Part shown: positions 53,601 to 61,052 of the stretch, piece after piece
How the letters are laid out: each line of letters opens with the position of its first letter
How positions within the stretch are numbered: position 1 is the first letter of the stretch
Assembly (NCBI RefSeq): GCF_010994275.1
Contig: NZ_WMCD01000010.1
Location: 62,001-126,000, forward strand
Source of the DNA: Cyclobacterium jeungdonense
GTDB lineage: Bacteria > Bacteroidota > Bacteroidia > Cytophagales > Cyclobacteriaceae
Direction of reading: 5' to 3'
DNA length: 64,000 nt
Notes under the pieces: generated by a model
What the model saw: only the letters and a program-made list of their open reading frames with translations
Told to the model about the DNA's origin: nothing
The model's database searches: none
Translations under genes and position numbers: made by a program

Positions 53601-53850
53601 AAGAAAACACGAGTACGTTGCTGCCTTCGGGAAGTGTGATTGCAAATTTCCCGTCAATATCTGTGATGGTTCCAGCGGAGGTTCCCTTGACAAGAACATT
53701 GACCCCGGGTATGGATTGCCCGCTTTCATCGGTAACCTCCCCCGTCACTTGCCGGCCATTTTGGGAAAACCCTTTATGGCTGGCACCAAGCAGGACCAAA
53801 ACCAGCAGCAGCATTCCCAAATGCCGCAGAGATTGTATGGATATTTTCAT
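50632..53850 (-). CDS. susC: SusC-like TonB-dependent transporter
   Basis: Start 53850 (MKISIQSLRHLGMLLLVLVL) gives a normal signal peptide; ten more upstream residues are unlikely. The 1072-residue product has a carboxypeptidase-regulatory-like N-terminal domain (GEVTDESGQSIPGVNVLVKG), the TonB-linked plug with the SusC signature LKDAAATSIYGARGSNGVVI and a large barrel ending IPKNYIFGANITF. It should import oligosaccharide with the SusD lid. It opens an operon that runs through susD, three BNR proteins, the aldolase and the GH-like protein. No HTCS or sigma/anti-sigma pair is adjacent. Confidence 0.96.
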   Translation of the reverse strand: MKISIQSLRHLGMLLLVLVLLGASHKGFSQNGRQVTGEVTDESGQSIPGVNVLVKGTSAGTITDIDGKFAITLPEGSNVLVFSFIGFATQEVVVGNSSILNITLSPSLSDMEEVVVIGYGEQSRETLTTSITKVDEKVLESVPFPNAASALQGSVSGVRVQSTSGQPGAAPRIIVRGGTSINNPNGAAPLFIVDGVIRPDMDDISADDIASMQVLKDAAATSIYGARGSNGVVIITTKSGKSGQSRVTYRYDLTLSDPGKLYEMADARDYLTLYRLGHIRPEKFPDETARLGLPNGFGTGNDLSNNTAFTTQYLTPENEYKLNEGWESMPDPIDPSRTLIFQDNDIQSLIYQTGVSQNHHVGVQGGTEKATFNAGLGYLSNEGTVITTNYDRLTFNLNGDIQVKDNLSFFGRVLYTYNTTNTTGQSTAVTFYRSAGLAPTAKIYFEDGTLAPGTAANIGNPLYFLNNRVAESTEEKSTYTVGAHWDILPGLSFDPQLSMYNVNNDSYNFQPGFLNGPLNFVDTRNASASNYQWRQRQADLVFSYGKTFGQDHNVDAKLGFAYYDRNIASLSASGRGASTDLIPTLNAATEPTGVNSSITDQVILGYFARVNYDLGQKYLLSLNMRYDGASNLGVDNKWGFFPGISAGWNLHREDFWQNAFTDNLLRMKIRASYGENGNIGGLGDFSAQGAYGVGTRYAGISAIQNTVIPNPNLQWEQSRTIDIGADISLFNQRINLIVDVYRRVTDNLITSLPLPQSTGFSSVLTNLGSLENKGFELEMGANLLPESSRVTWNLSLNASKVKNKILKLPPNGVENNRVGGVLVWDSAMEDYVWKGGLQEGGRLGEMYSRNQLSIYPTDEAASTAPTDNYIVSADKTKYGGDTNWQDLDGNGIIDSRDQVYMGQEFPVWTGGITNSISYGNLNLYVRMDYTTGHTIFNWAKMFVDTNLFGDNNMTQDKVDNSWMEQGDIAQYSRFYWGGERIQRNNFNGTASSGNSVYFESGDFLAIRELTLSYSLPANILQRLSISSLKFNITANNLHYFTGYKGLNPEEGGRDDGRYAIPKNYIFGANITF

Positions 53851-53980
53851 AGGATAAAGATTAAAATGACACAATAACATTTACCTATCAAAGGTATTAT
53901 TGGATCGATATCGGCTCTTCTACTTTCTTTTAGAAAAACAATACGATATTACAGGATCAAAGGAGGCATGCCCATTGACA

Positions 53981-53988
53981 CAAATTTA
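53981..53988 (-). promoter_or_regulatory. -7 element of the susCD operon
   Basis: The plus strand reads CAAATTTA, complement of TAAATTTG, fitting TAnnTTTG. It would give a leader of about 120 nt. No matching -33 is visible. The rest of the gap 53851-54418 holds no gene; a small A+T hairpin (CATTTGA...TCAAATG, 54370-54389) lies beyond the sigma factor stop. Confidence 0.35.
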
Positions 53989-54418
53989 GTTTGGTAGTGG
54001 CTCTTTCCATACGGCTTTCCTTTTACCACACCTGCTCTGAAAAACCCAATCCTAAAAGTCGGGCCAGGGCAGATTATCAGTATCAAATCTGCCAAACTAT
54101 TTGCAAATATTTCTTAATTCTCAATAGATAGCAGCTCCCTCAAAAACTTCCAACGGTGGGAATCATAACTTTTTCCTCAAGTTTTGTCGAAATGCGGATT
54201 AATACTTGGAAAATTACCAAGTAGATGCTTTTTTCCAGCGGTATTTTACTTACTAAAAAAACAAGTATTTCTCTGGCTAGAAAGTGACTTCCTATCTTGC
54301 TGCCATTTTTAATCCTTTCTAAACCTAAAAAATAATAGTACTTGTAAAGAGACGTAAAGCATCCCCTTTCATTTGAAAAAAATCAAATGTATTTGTTGGT
54401 CTACATGTACTGGACCGT

Positions 54419-54946
54419 CTATTCCATCTCCTTCCTGAGGATAAATTTGGCTTTTACCAATTGATTTTTTACCGTGTTTTTTGAAATCATTAGAATATCG
54501 GCTATTTCATTGTAGGACTTCTTTTCGAAGTAATTCATTTCCAGAATTTTTCTCCTTTTTGGGGATAAACCTTCAATGATGCTTTCCATTTTAGTCAACT
54601 GCTCCTCTTTTACCTGGCTACAGTCGTCTTCTTCCTGGTAAATTCGTTCCCAGAATTTTTCCTTCAAACTATTGTTTTTATTCAATGCCTTCAGGTAATC
54701 GAAAATCTCGTTTTTGACCGAGGTAAACACGTAAGAATTAAAATTCAATTCCGGCCGGATTTTACTCCTGCGCTTGAGAATTTTCATAAATACTTCATGG
54801 TAAATGTTTTCCGCCTCCTGCTCATCTTTGATAATGGAAACACTGAAACGAATCACAGGTACCCTGTAATATTGGTAAATCTTTTCGAAGGCCTTGCGGT
54901 CCCCATTCCGAAAACCATCCAGTAATTTTTTGTCAGGTTGTTCCAT
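54419..54946 (-). CDS. ECF-type RNA polymerase sigma factor
   Basis: Start 54946 (MEQPDKKLLDGFRNGDRKAF) is preferred to a longer frame from 55015. The 175-residue product has region 2 (YQYYRVPVIRFSVSIIKDEQ, AENIYHEVFMKIL, FNSYVFTSVKNEIFDYLK) and region 4 (GLSPKRRKILEMNYFEKKSY, ADILMISKNTVKNQLVKAK). This fits the Bacteroidota ECF group that usually pairs with FecR anti-sigma factors and SusCD operons. No FecR-like gene follows or precedes it. It lies on the same strand upstream of susC and may or may not control it. Confidence 0.9.
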   Translation of the reverse strand: MEQPDKKLLDGFRNGDRKAFEKIYQYYRVPVIRFSVSIIKDEQEAENIYHEVFMKILKRRSKIRPELNFNSYVFTSVKNEIFDYLKALNKNNSLKEKFWERIYQEEDDCSQVKEEQLTKMESIIEGLSPKRRKILEMNYFEKKSYNEIADILMISKNTVKNQLVKAKFILRKEME

Positions 54947-55420
54947 ATCCCAAGTATTTAAATGATAATAAACTGTTTGGCAGACACAAAACACATAATC
55001 TTCGTGAATGTGCATCCTATTTTTTTATGAATATCAAGGTTTAAATTGGTAAAATCTGCGCAAATCACGTATATTAATCTTCATTTTGCGAAAATGACGA
55101 TTGCATTAAGAATTGAAAATGAAGTGTTTAACAATTCCATGATAAAAAAATAATCGAATGATTGATAAGACGGTTTTAAAAAGTGGCTTTTATTAAAATT
55201 GTGTTAAATATTCCCAGGATTTCTGATTTTAAAGTAAACTAAGGTTTTTTTAAAATTTTATTCGATTTTAATGATGATAAAAAATTTACAAAATATTCTG
55301 GTTTTTTATGTCAGATGAGGTTTTTGGTTCATTTTTTGAATTAGTTATCACAAAGTTATTCGAAAAATACTCCATTTATGGATTAGTCCTTAAGTGGATT
55401 TAAACCGATTACATAATACA
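54947..55420. other. A+T-rich gene-free gap
   Basis: The segment is strongly A+T-rich and lies between divergent genes. No exact TAnnTTTG promoter, hairpin or ORF could be supported. Confidence 0.4.
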
Positions 55421-55783
55421 ATGAAAACCATACCAGCACAATTACCCATGATCCTCCATTACCTGAATGGGGAATCCGGAAAAGAGAATGTAAAAGAAAG
55501 TCTTGAAAAAACCTATGAATGGTTAAGCTATAAGCTTTCTCGTATCGCAGATCATGAACAGGTAAAAAAACTAAAAGCTAAACCATATGATCCGCAGGTG
55601 CAGGAACAATGGAGACAAATCCTCGAAGAAGCCATAGCAGAAGAAGATCTGTTTTACAAGGAATTGGAGGTGATGTTATATGAAGCAGTAGAGTTTATAC
55701 AAATCAATGATCCAAAGGGGTACCAAACTTTGCTAGCGAATCAAAATAGCCTCAAAACTGAAACTAGTAAATCTGAAAAGTAG
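55421..55783 (+). CDS. Uncharacterised small helical protein
   Basis: ATG 55421 (MKTIPAQLPMILHYLNGESG) is preferred to GTG 55394. The 120-residue product has no signal peptide or TM helix and is almost all helix-forming and charged (KENVKESLEKTYEWLSYKLS, EEDLFYKELEVMLYEAVEFI). Segments of heptad character could form a coiled-coil dimer. I recognise no family. It stands alone between the sigma factor and the convergent DUF1989 gene. Confidence 0.6.
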   Translation: MKTIPAQLPMILHYLNGESGKENVKESLEKTYEWLSYKLSRIADHEQVKKLKAKPYDPQVQEQWRQILEEAIAEEDLFYKELEVMLYEAVEFIQINDPKGYQTLLANQNSLKTETSKSEK

Positions 55784-55886
55784 GAGTGTAGGTATTTGAC
55801 CACACATTTAAATCATTTTCTCTACGGAAGAAGTGCAATTCGTTATTTCCAGAGATAGGTAATGTTCCTCTGATGGGCAACGAGTA

Positions 55887-56474
55887 CTACGGTTTTGATA
55901 GAATTTCGTATGCGATGGGTTTGAAACTGTAATTATTAGATTGCTCAGCAGAACAAGCTGTAAGGCCAATGATTAAATCCATGGTCGCTCTGAATAATAC
56001 ATAATCTCCTGGCTTACTCATAGGCGGTTCTACACTAATGGTTCCGTCAGGAGCCAGTTGCACGTTCATGAAAATATTGAACGCAGTAGGTATATCATCA
56101 GCATCGATACCGAATGGTTTCAAATTTTTTTCCAGGTTTTCGAAGCAACTGGGATGATAGTGGGGGTTATCATAAAGAATATGAAACGTTTCGGGACTGC
56201 ATGGGGCCAGAAGAAAATCATTTCTCCCATTGGTATCTTCGATTATTTCCATCATTTTCTGGCTTCTATTGCTCCATAGATGATGTCCTTTCGTGATGAA
56301 TAGGGTGCTTTCAAAGTCCAGGGTTTTGCCCGAGGAGAGTTTCTCCCGTTTATCATTAGCACTAAAAGCCACTAAATCACTTACTTGCTCTCCTTGAGGA
56401 TCAATCACCTTTAAAAACGCACCTTTTTTAAGATAAAAAGCTACCCCGGACTGTTTTTCAATCATTTCCGTCAT
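55887..56474 (-). CDS. DUF1989 / urea-carboxylase-associated family protein
   Basis: The 195-residue product fits DUF1989: LKVIDPQGEQVSDLVAFSAN, TLFITKGHHLWSNRSQKMME, LAPCSPETFHILY, and the C-terminal SKPGDYVLFRATMDLIIGLTACSAEQSNNY (seen in pieces). The conserved C, H and D residues suggest a metal-binding fold. Family members sit next to urea carboxylase genes or, as here, next to YqcI/YcgG proteins. Its ATG overlaps the stop of that gene by 4 bp. The reaction is unknown; a role in the handling of an amine or guanidine compound is inferred. Confidence 0.85.
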   Translation of the reverse strand: MTEMIEKQSGVAFYLKKGAFLKVIDPQGEQVSDLVAFSANDKREKLSSGKTLDFESTLFITKGHHLWSNRSQKMMEIIEDTNGRNDFLLAPCSPETFHILYDNPHYHPSCFENLEKNLKPFGIDADDIPTAFNIFMNVQLAPDGTISVEPPMSKPGDYVLFRATMDLIIGLTACSAEQSNNYSFKPIAYEILSKP

Positions 56475-57220
56475 ACCTTTTCTTTTTCAGGTTGAATATT
56501 TTCATTGTGAAAGGGACATTTCCAGTTTTTTTCTACCCTTCTACCACTATATTGAGGGGCCTCCTGTCCCTCTCCGAAGTCTTCAAGCATGGGATTAATA
56601 GATCCCTGGTAAGCCAAATCCCGGTCTCTAATTACCTTTTTCATATTTTCAAATTGGTCATTTTCCCTCAACTTATCAAATTGCCGGTGTAAATTAAAAG
56701 CCATGGCAGGATAGCTTATTCTTCGGGCAAGCCTGCTGGCCTTAGGGTGTAGTCCTACAATAAAAAAGGCTGTCCCTCCAAAACTAAAGCTGAAATTATC
56801 GTCCTCTGGATTACTACTCACCGACGGATCCCAATTGTCTTTATGACCTTCAAAATCATGTAATTTTTGTAGTTGATCCCACAGCCTTTGTTCAAAATCC
56901 AATTCGGAATCGATTTCATCTGTAAAATACGCTATAAAAGTAAGGTAATCGCTATCTGCGTCAATGGTTTCTCGCGTATATTTTTTTAAATCGATACTTA
57001 ACTGTTGCGTCGTTTTTTCCGATGCCATTCCTTCATAAATACCCATTCGGTATTGGTCCGTGTTGATAGATGCTTTTGCACCTACACAGGGATATTTGGG
57101 GTCAGCAATTTTTTCATTCAAATCCTTATGGATATCCTTGATGCGATCATTTTTACAACTGCCGATATCTTTAGGAGTCCAATAAGTCGGATGGGCATTG
57201 TTGGTTTTCATAAAATGCAT
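56471..57220 (-). CDS. YqcI/YcgG (GntA-like) putative haem N-oxygenase
   Basis: The 249-residue product shows family landmarks: YPCVGAKASINTDQYRMGIY, FIAYFTDEIDSELDFEQRLW, LWDQLQKLHDFEGHKDNWDP, FSFSFGGTAFFIVGLHPKAS and the C-terminal CPFHNENIQP. Some members of this family, such as GntA of guanitoxin synthesis, are haem-dependent N-hydroxylases of guanidino groups. Other guanitoxin genes are absent, so that product is not suggested. It is coupled to the DUF1989 gene. A start at residue 4 (MKTNNAHPTYW) is an alternative. Confidence 0.82.
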   Translation of the reverse strand: MHFMKTNNAHPTYWTPKDIGSCKNDRIKDIHKDLNEKIADPKYPCVGAKASINTDQYRMGIYEGMASEKTTQQLSIDLKKYTRETIDADSDYLTFIAYFTDEIDSELDFEQRLWDQLQKLHDFEGHKDNWDPSVSSNPEDDNFSFSFGGTAFFIVGLHPKASRLARRISYPAMAFNLHRQFDKLRENDQFENMKKVIRDRDLAYQGSINPMLEDFGEGQEAPQYSGRRVEKNWKCPFHNENIQPEKEKV

Positions 57221-57516
57221 TGGGTTTTGATGGTATTAAACCGGATCGTTTCAAAATTGTAAAACTTGTTGCCATTAGATTATCCAAAGACTACATTTTG
57301 ATATGAGAAATTACAATTCCTGTGCCAGCACATGGAAAAGATACTTTTATGGGAAATTCACGCCAGGATAAACCAATGCGAGAACTAATTCGATTCCATT
57401 AATAATTGGAAATTTTTTTGGCTTAAAATAGGTACGAAATATGCTAAGGGTTCATTCGGAAGGATATAAATGATAAGTGTATTTCAATTCCCTACAGCTT
57501 AACCCAGATAAAAAAA

Positions 57517-58179
57517 ATGAATACAGATTTGATGTTAAATTTTCTGCTTGCCATGATAGCCATTGTCAACCCCATTGGCTTGGTACCGATTTGGTATGAA
57601 TTGACTGGTGATGCACAACCCAAGGTGAGGCGGAGAATAGCCTTTATGGTAGTAGGAACCGCATTTGTTATCTTGTTGGTATTTGTAAACGTTGGGAATT
57701 TTATATTGGATTTCTTTTCCATTGATATTGAAGTCTTTAAAATTGCAGGAGGGTTTTTATTGTTGCTTACTGGTATCTCAATGGTAGAAGGGCAAGCCAG
57801 CAAGTTATCGGGAAATCAGGAAGAGGGTGATACCAATACAGAATTGGCCACGCTGCGATTTGAAAAAGTGCTGGTACCCCTAACCATTCCGATGCTGGCA
57901 GGTCCGGGAGCCCTGACCACCGTTTTACTGTTCAGCGCACAAGCACAAGAGTTGATGGATTATGTCGGTAATTCGATCGTTTTGGTATTAAGTTATGCCT
58001 TCCTTTTTCTCGTTCTTATAAGTTCTCCCATTCTGGAGAGAAATGTACATAATTTGGCGTTTGTCGCTTTTACTCGAATTTTCGGCGTTATAGTCACTGC
58101 CATAGCGATGCAGTTTATGGTAGAAGGCCTGGGAGATGTCTTCCCTAATTGGCTGGAGGGAGATTCAGCTGTGGAATAA
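57517..58179 (+). CDS. MarC-family integral membrane protein
   Basis: The 220-residue product has six TM helices and the family signatures AIVNPIGLVPIWYEL near the N-terminus and VPLTIPMLAGPGALTTVLLF near residue 130. MarC proteins were once linked to multidrug resistance, but this was not upheld and their role is unsettled. The gene stands alone, 296 bp from the divergent YcgG gene and 260 bp from the next gene. No regulatory site is evident. Confidence 0.92.
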   Translation: MNTDLMLNFLLAMIAIVNPIGLVPIWYELTGDAQPKVRRRIAFMVVGTAFVILLVFVNVGNFILDFFSIDIEVFKIAGGFLLLLTGISMVEGQASKLSGNQEEGDTNTELATLRFEKVLVPLTIPMLAGPGALTTVLLFSAQAQELMDYVGNSIVLVLSYAFLFLVLISSPILERNVHNLAFVAFTRIFGVIVTAIAMQFMVEGLGDVFPNWLEGDSAVE

Positions 58180-58397
58180 TCGTAACAAAATGGCTTGGAT
58201 TGGCTACAAAGAGGATGAAACAGCATAGGCTTGATCCAGGAGATGCATTGCCCTTGCAAAAAAAATATAATGGATCATTTTTTCCTTTCCCGATTACCGT
58301 TGGCTCTTTTTGAGTTGGTAAAAGACCTCCAAAAAGACACGCTGATTTGAACGCCGGAGTAGTATGGAGTAAGCTCAATAGGGTTTGGAACAATTCT

Positions 58398-58421
58398 GGC
58401 AATAACGCAACTTTTATTGCC
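58398..58421. promoter_or_regulatory. Hairpin/dyad just before the alcohol dehydrogenase gene
   Basis: GGCAATAA and TTATTGCC form a perfect 8-bp stem with an 8-nt loop, ending 18 bp before ATG 58440. It could be a repressor operator or a structure that shields the translation start. The rest of the gap 58180-58439 shows nothing else. Confidence 0.4.
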
Positions 58422-58439
58422 AACCTAAAATAATGAAAA

Positions 58440-59588
58440 ATGCGAGCGATGAATTACAGGGGTCCTAAGCGGATCAGGATTGAAGAGAAGCCCATGCCTG
58501 AAATCCTGCATCCTCAGGATGCTATCGTCAGGGTAGTCCGATCTTGCATTTGCGGTTCGGACTTGCACTTGTATAATGGCAACGTCCCGGACACACGAGT
58601 GGGTTCTACCTTCGGGCATGAATTCGTAGGGGTGGTGGAAGAGCTCGGAATCGGGGTTCGTAACCTCAAAATCGGTGATACGGTCATTGTACCCTTTAAT
58701 ATCTCCTGCGGGGAGTGCGTATTCTGTAAACAAGAATTATACGGCAATTGCCAGGAAGCCAATCCCCAATCCTCGGCAGTCGGAGGCATTTTTGGTTATT
58801 CGCATATGGCTGGGGGCTACGACGGCGGACAGGCAGAATATGTCAGAGTCCCGTATGCTGATGTAGGCCCTACCAAAGTACCTAAGGGTATCGATTTGGA
58901 TGATGCGGTATTATTGACCGATGTGGTGCCCACTGGCTACCAGGCCGCTGAGATGGGTGGTATTCAAAAAGGCGATACGGTGGTGGTTTTTGGGGCAGGG
59001 CCAATAGGAATCATGGCCGCCAAATGTGCCTGGCTTTTCGGAGCAGGCAGGGTGATCGTCATCGATCATGTCGAATACAGGTTGGAATTCGCGAAGAATT
59101 ACGCAAACTGCGAGGTTTATAATTTCCGCTCCATGAAAGACCCGGTGCAAGCTATAAAGAAATTAACCGATGATTTGGGCGCAGACGTGTGCATAGATGC
59201 CGTAGGTGCAGAAGCAGCCGGGAATGCTTTCCACACCATCACAGGCAGAAAGTTATTATTACAGGCAGGTTCTGCCACCGCTTTGGAGTGGGCTATCAAT
59301 TCTGTCAAAAAGGGAGGGATCGTCTCTATAGTAGGAGTATACGGGCCCACGGGCAATTTCGTACCTGTGGGCAACATTGTAAACAAGGGCATTACGATTA
59401 GGGCAAATCAGGCTTCTGTAAAGCGCCTGCTTCCCAAATTGATCAGGCATGTCCAAAATGGCATCATCAGTCCCAGGGAATTAATCACCCATCGCCTACC
59501 CCTGGAGGAAGTAGCAGATGCCTATCGCATCTTTTCAGATAAATTAGACAATTGCATTAAAACTGTTTTAATACCTTCTGCAAAATAG
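58440..59588 (+). CDS. Zinc-dependent alcohol dehydrogenase (MDR family)
   Basis: The 382-residue enzyme has catalytic-zinc ligands in CICGSDLHLY and FGHEFVG, the structural-zinc cysteines in CGECVFCKQELYGNC, and the Rossmann motif VFGAGPIGIMAAK. The long insert after the zinc lobe (NPQSSAVGGIFGYSHMAGGY) and GGQAEYVRVPYADVGP are typical of the glutathione-independent formaldehyde-dehydrogenase-like branch often found in stress and solvent-tolerance loci. The next gene starts 7 bp later. The natural substrate is not known. Confidence 0.9.
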   Translation: MRAMNYRGPKRIRIEEKPMPEILHPQDAIVRVVRSCICGSDLHLYNGNVPDTRVGSTFGHEFVGVVEELGIGVRNLKIGDTVIVPFNISCGECVFCKQELYGNCQEANPQSSAVGGIFGYSHMAGGYDGGQAEYVRVPYADVGPTKVPKGIDLDDAVLLTDVVPTGYQAAEMGGIQKGDTVVVFGAGPIGIMAAKCAWLFGAGRVIVIDHVEYRLEFAKNYANCEVYNFRSMKDPVQAIKKLTDDLGADVCIDAVGAEAAGNAFHTITGRKLLLQAGSATALEWAINSVKKGGIVSIVGVYGPTGNFVPVGNIVNKGITIRANQASVKRLLPKLIRHVQNGIISPRELITHRLPLEEVADAYRIFSDKLDNCIKTVLIPSAK

Positions 59589-59595
59589 GAATACC

Positions 59596-60060
59596 ATGGA
59601 AAATAAAGATCATATCAAAGGATGGGGAATCGATGCGGATGCAAAAAACGATCCTACCTATCCCATAAAAAAGAGGTTGGAAAAAAAGGATCAAACCGGC
59701 AAAACTCCTGAACAGCAGTCAAAATTCGTTGAGGTTTTAACCTCTGTGGAAAGGCCTTCCATATCTGCGGTTTTCGGTGATTCGGTGCCACCATCCGGAT
59801 TAAGTGGAAGGATTCGGAGGTTTGCCTTTGAATATGGAGAAGGTGCATTCCTCCATTGGCTTCCATTAATTTTTGCAGATAGGGTAAATGAGATCGAAGG
59901 AATTATAGAAGACATCAAAAAAGGAGCCTTTCCTGATATTTTATCAGAAAGAGGAATGAAGGCCTCCTGGAAATACAATAAAAATGGCGTCATAAAAAAA
60001 GCTGTCCTCTTTACTTTTGTTTCCTTTGTTGCCATCAAATTGCTATCAAGGAAGAATTAA
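59596..60060 (+). CDS. Uncharacterised protein with C-terminal TM helix
   Basis: The 154-residue product has a charged N-terminus (KGWGIDADAKNDPTYPIKKR), a central amphipathic region (GRIRRFAFEYGEGAFLHWLP, DRVNEIEGIIEDIKKGAFPD) and a single TM helix near the end (KKAVLFTFVSFVAIKLLSR). It would be tail-anchored in the membrane with the bulk in the cytosol. It is cotranscribed with the alcohol dehydrogenase (7-bp gap). I do not recognise the family. The WGIDAD...P motif recalls small stress-linked proteins of Bacteroidota, but this is a weak impression. Confidence 0.65.
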   Translation: MENKDHIKGWGIDADAKNDPTYPIKKRLEKKDQTGKTPEQQSKFVEVLTSVERPSISAVFGDSVPPSGLSGRIRRFAFEYGEGAFLHWLPLIFADRVNEIEGIIEDIKKGAFPDILSERGMKASWKYNKNGVIKKAVLFTFVSFVAIKLLSRKN

Positions 60061-60090
60061 GGTAAATACCATAACACGCTTTTATTTTAT

Positions 60091-60131
60091 AAAAAAACCG
60101 GCTCATTAAACCAGTTTATAGCCGTTTTTTT
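60091..60131. terminator. Bidirectional terminator between convergent genes
   Basis: AAAAAAACCGGCT at 60091 pairs with AGCCGTTTTTTT ending at 60131, with one bulge and a loop of about 16 nt. The A and T tracts allow termination in both directions for the genes ending at 60060 (plus) and 60150 (minus). Confidence 0.7.
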
Positions 60132-60149
60132 ATGCCCGATAGAAAATAA

Positions 60150-60803
60150 TTACTTTTGAACCCTTTCAATTTCGGAAAGATGTACCAAATATTCGGTCAG
60201 GTTTTTCCACTGTATTTTTTGAAATCCCAACCAGCCTCCTTCGGCCATCAATGTATTGATCCAATCTCTGTTGGAAGCTTCTTTTCCTTCATTATTGATG
60301 TTCTCCTCCTTTCCGATTTCATACGCAAATAGAAGCCTTCCCTCTCGTTTAATCCGGAAGGTGCTGGTAGCTTCCTCCTTAAAAAAATGAGCCACTTTTT
60401 CATCATTCAGGTTGCCTTCTTGTGGCTTTTCACTGGGGCTGACCACAAACTCCGCCAATTCTTCCTGATCTACCAGAGAAATTACTTTCACCCAGTTTTC
60501 AGGTACGGGACCGGGTAGGTTGATCAGGATATAATCTACGATGGACACGCTTTTTCCTGTTTTCTGGCTGCCATTTGGACCAAACAATTTAAATTCACTA
60601 GTAATACCGGGCATTTGGGACCATAGGTTAACATCAAATAATTTTTCTTTCGAACGTCTAAAGGCCTCCCTGGCATCCTGCAAAGTATTGAATTCATTCG
60701 TACTGGAAAACAACTTATCTTTTCCTTCTTCCCCTTTCAGCACGTTGATTTCCTTTCGGAATTTTTCTTTAATGGATTGTATCAATCTGTATAGTTCCAT
60801 CAT
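60150..60803 (-). CDS. Uncharacterised cytoplasmic protein
   Basis: The 217-residue product lacks signal peptide and TM helices. The N-terminal third is helical and basic (LIQSIKEKFRKEINVLKGEE, LQDAREAFRRSKEKLFDVNL); the rest looks alpha/beta (SVSIVDYILINLPGPVPENW, VKVISLVDQEELAEFVVS). I recognise no family or active-site motif. It converges on the gene ending at 60060 across a shared terminator and lies 249 bp from the NtrC-type regulator gene. Confidence 0.6.
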   Translation of the reverse strand: MMELYRLIQSIKEKFRKEINVLKGEEGKDKLFSSTNEFNTLQDAREAFRRSKEKLFDVNLWSQMPGITSEFKLFGPNGSQKTGKSVSIVDYILINLPGPVPENWVKVISLVDQEELAEFVVSPSEKPQEGNLNDEKVAHFFKEEATSTFRIKREGRLLFAYEIGKEENINNEGKEASNRDWINTLMAEGGWLGFQKIQWKNLTEYLVHLSEIERVQK

Positions 60804-61052
60804 TTTGAGAATTAATAAACGAACATTACTGGAATTAAAACAGCAACTATTATGCTGAATGATAAATGGAAAATTAATGTTGTTTCCGCCTTGAGTAATT
60901 TAAAAAGATACTGATTATTTAGGGTATTGATCCAGTTTCAGAGATGGTCTCTATTCAGTGTTAATTAAAGTGCCTAAAAAAGAATTGTACCCAATTCCTG
61001 GGCACAAATCATCACCTCTCAATAAAGGTCTATTTTATTTATAGCTTTAAGG

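Noticed and set aside
54370..54389. Terminator for the ECF sigma gene
   Set aside because: The hairpin is A+T only and has no T tract on the minus strand after the stem.
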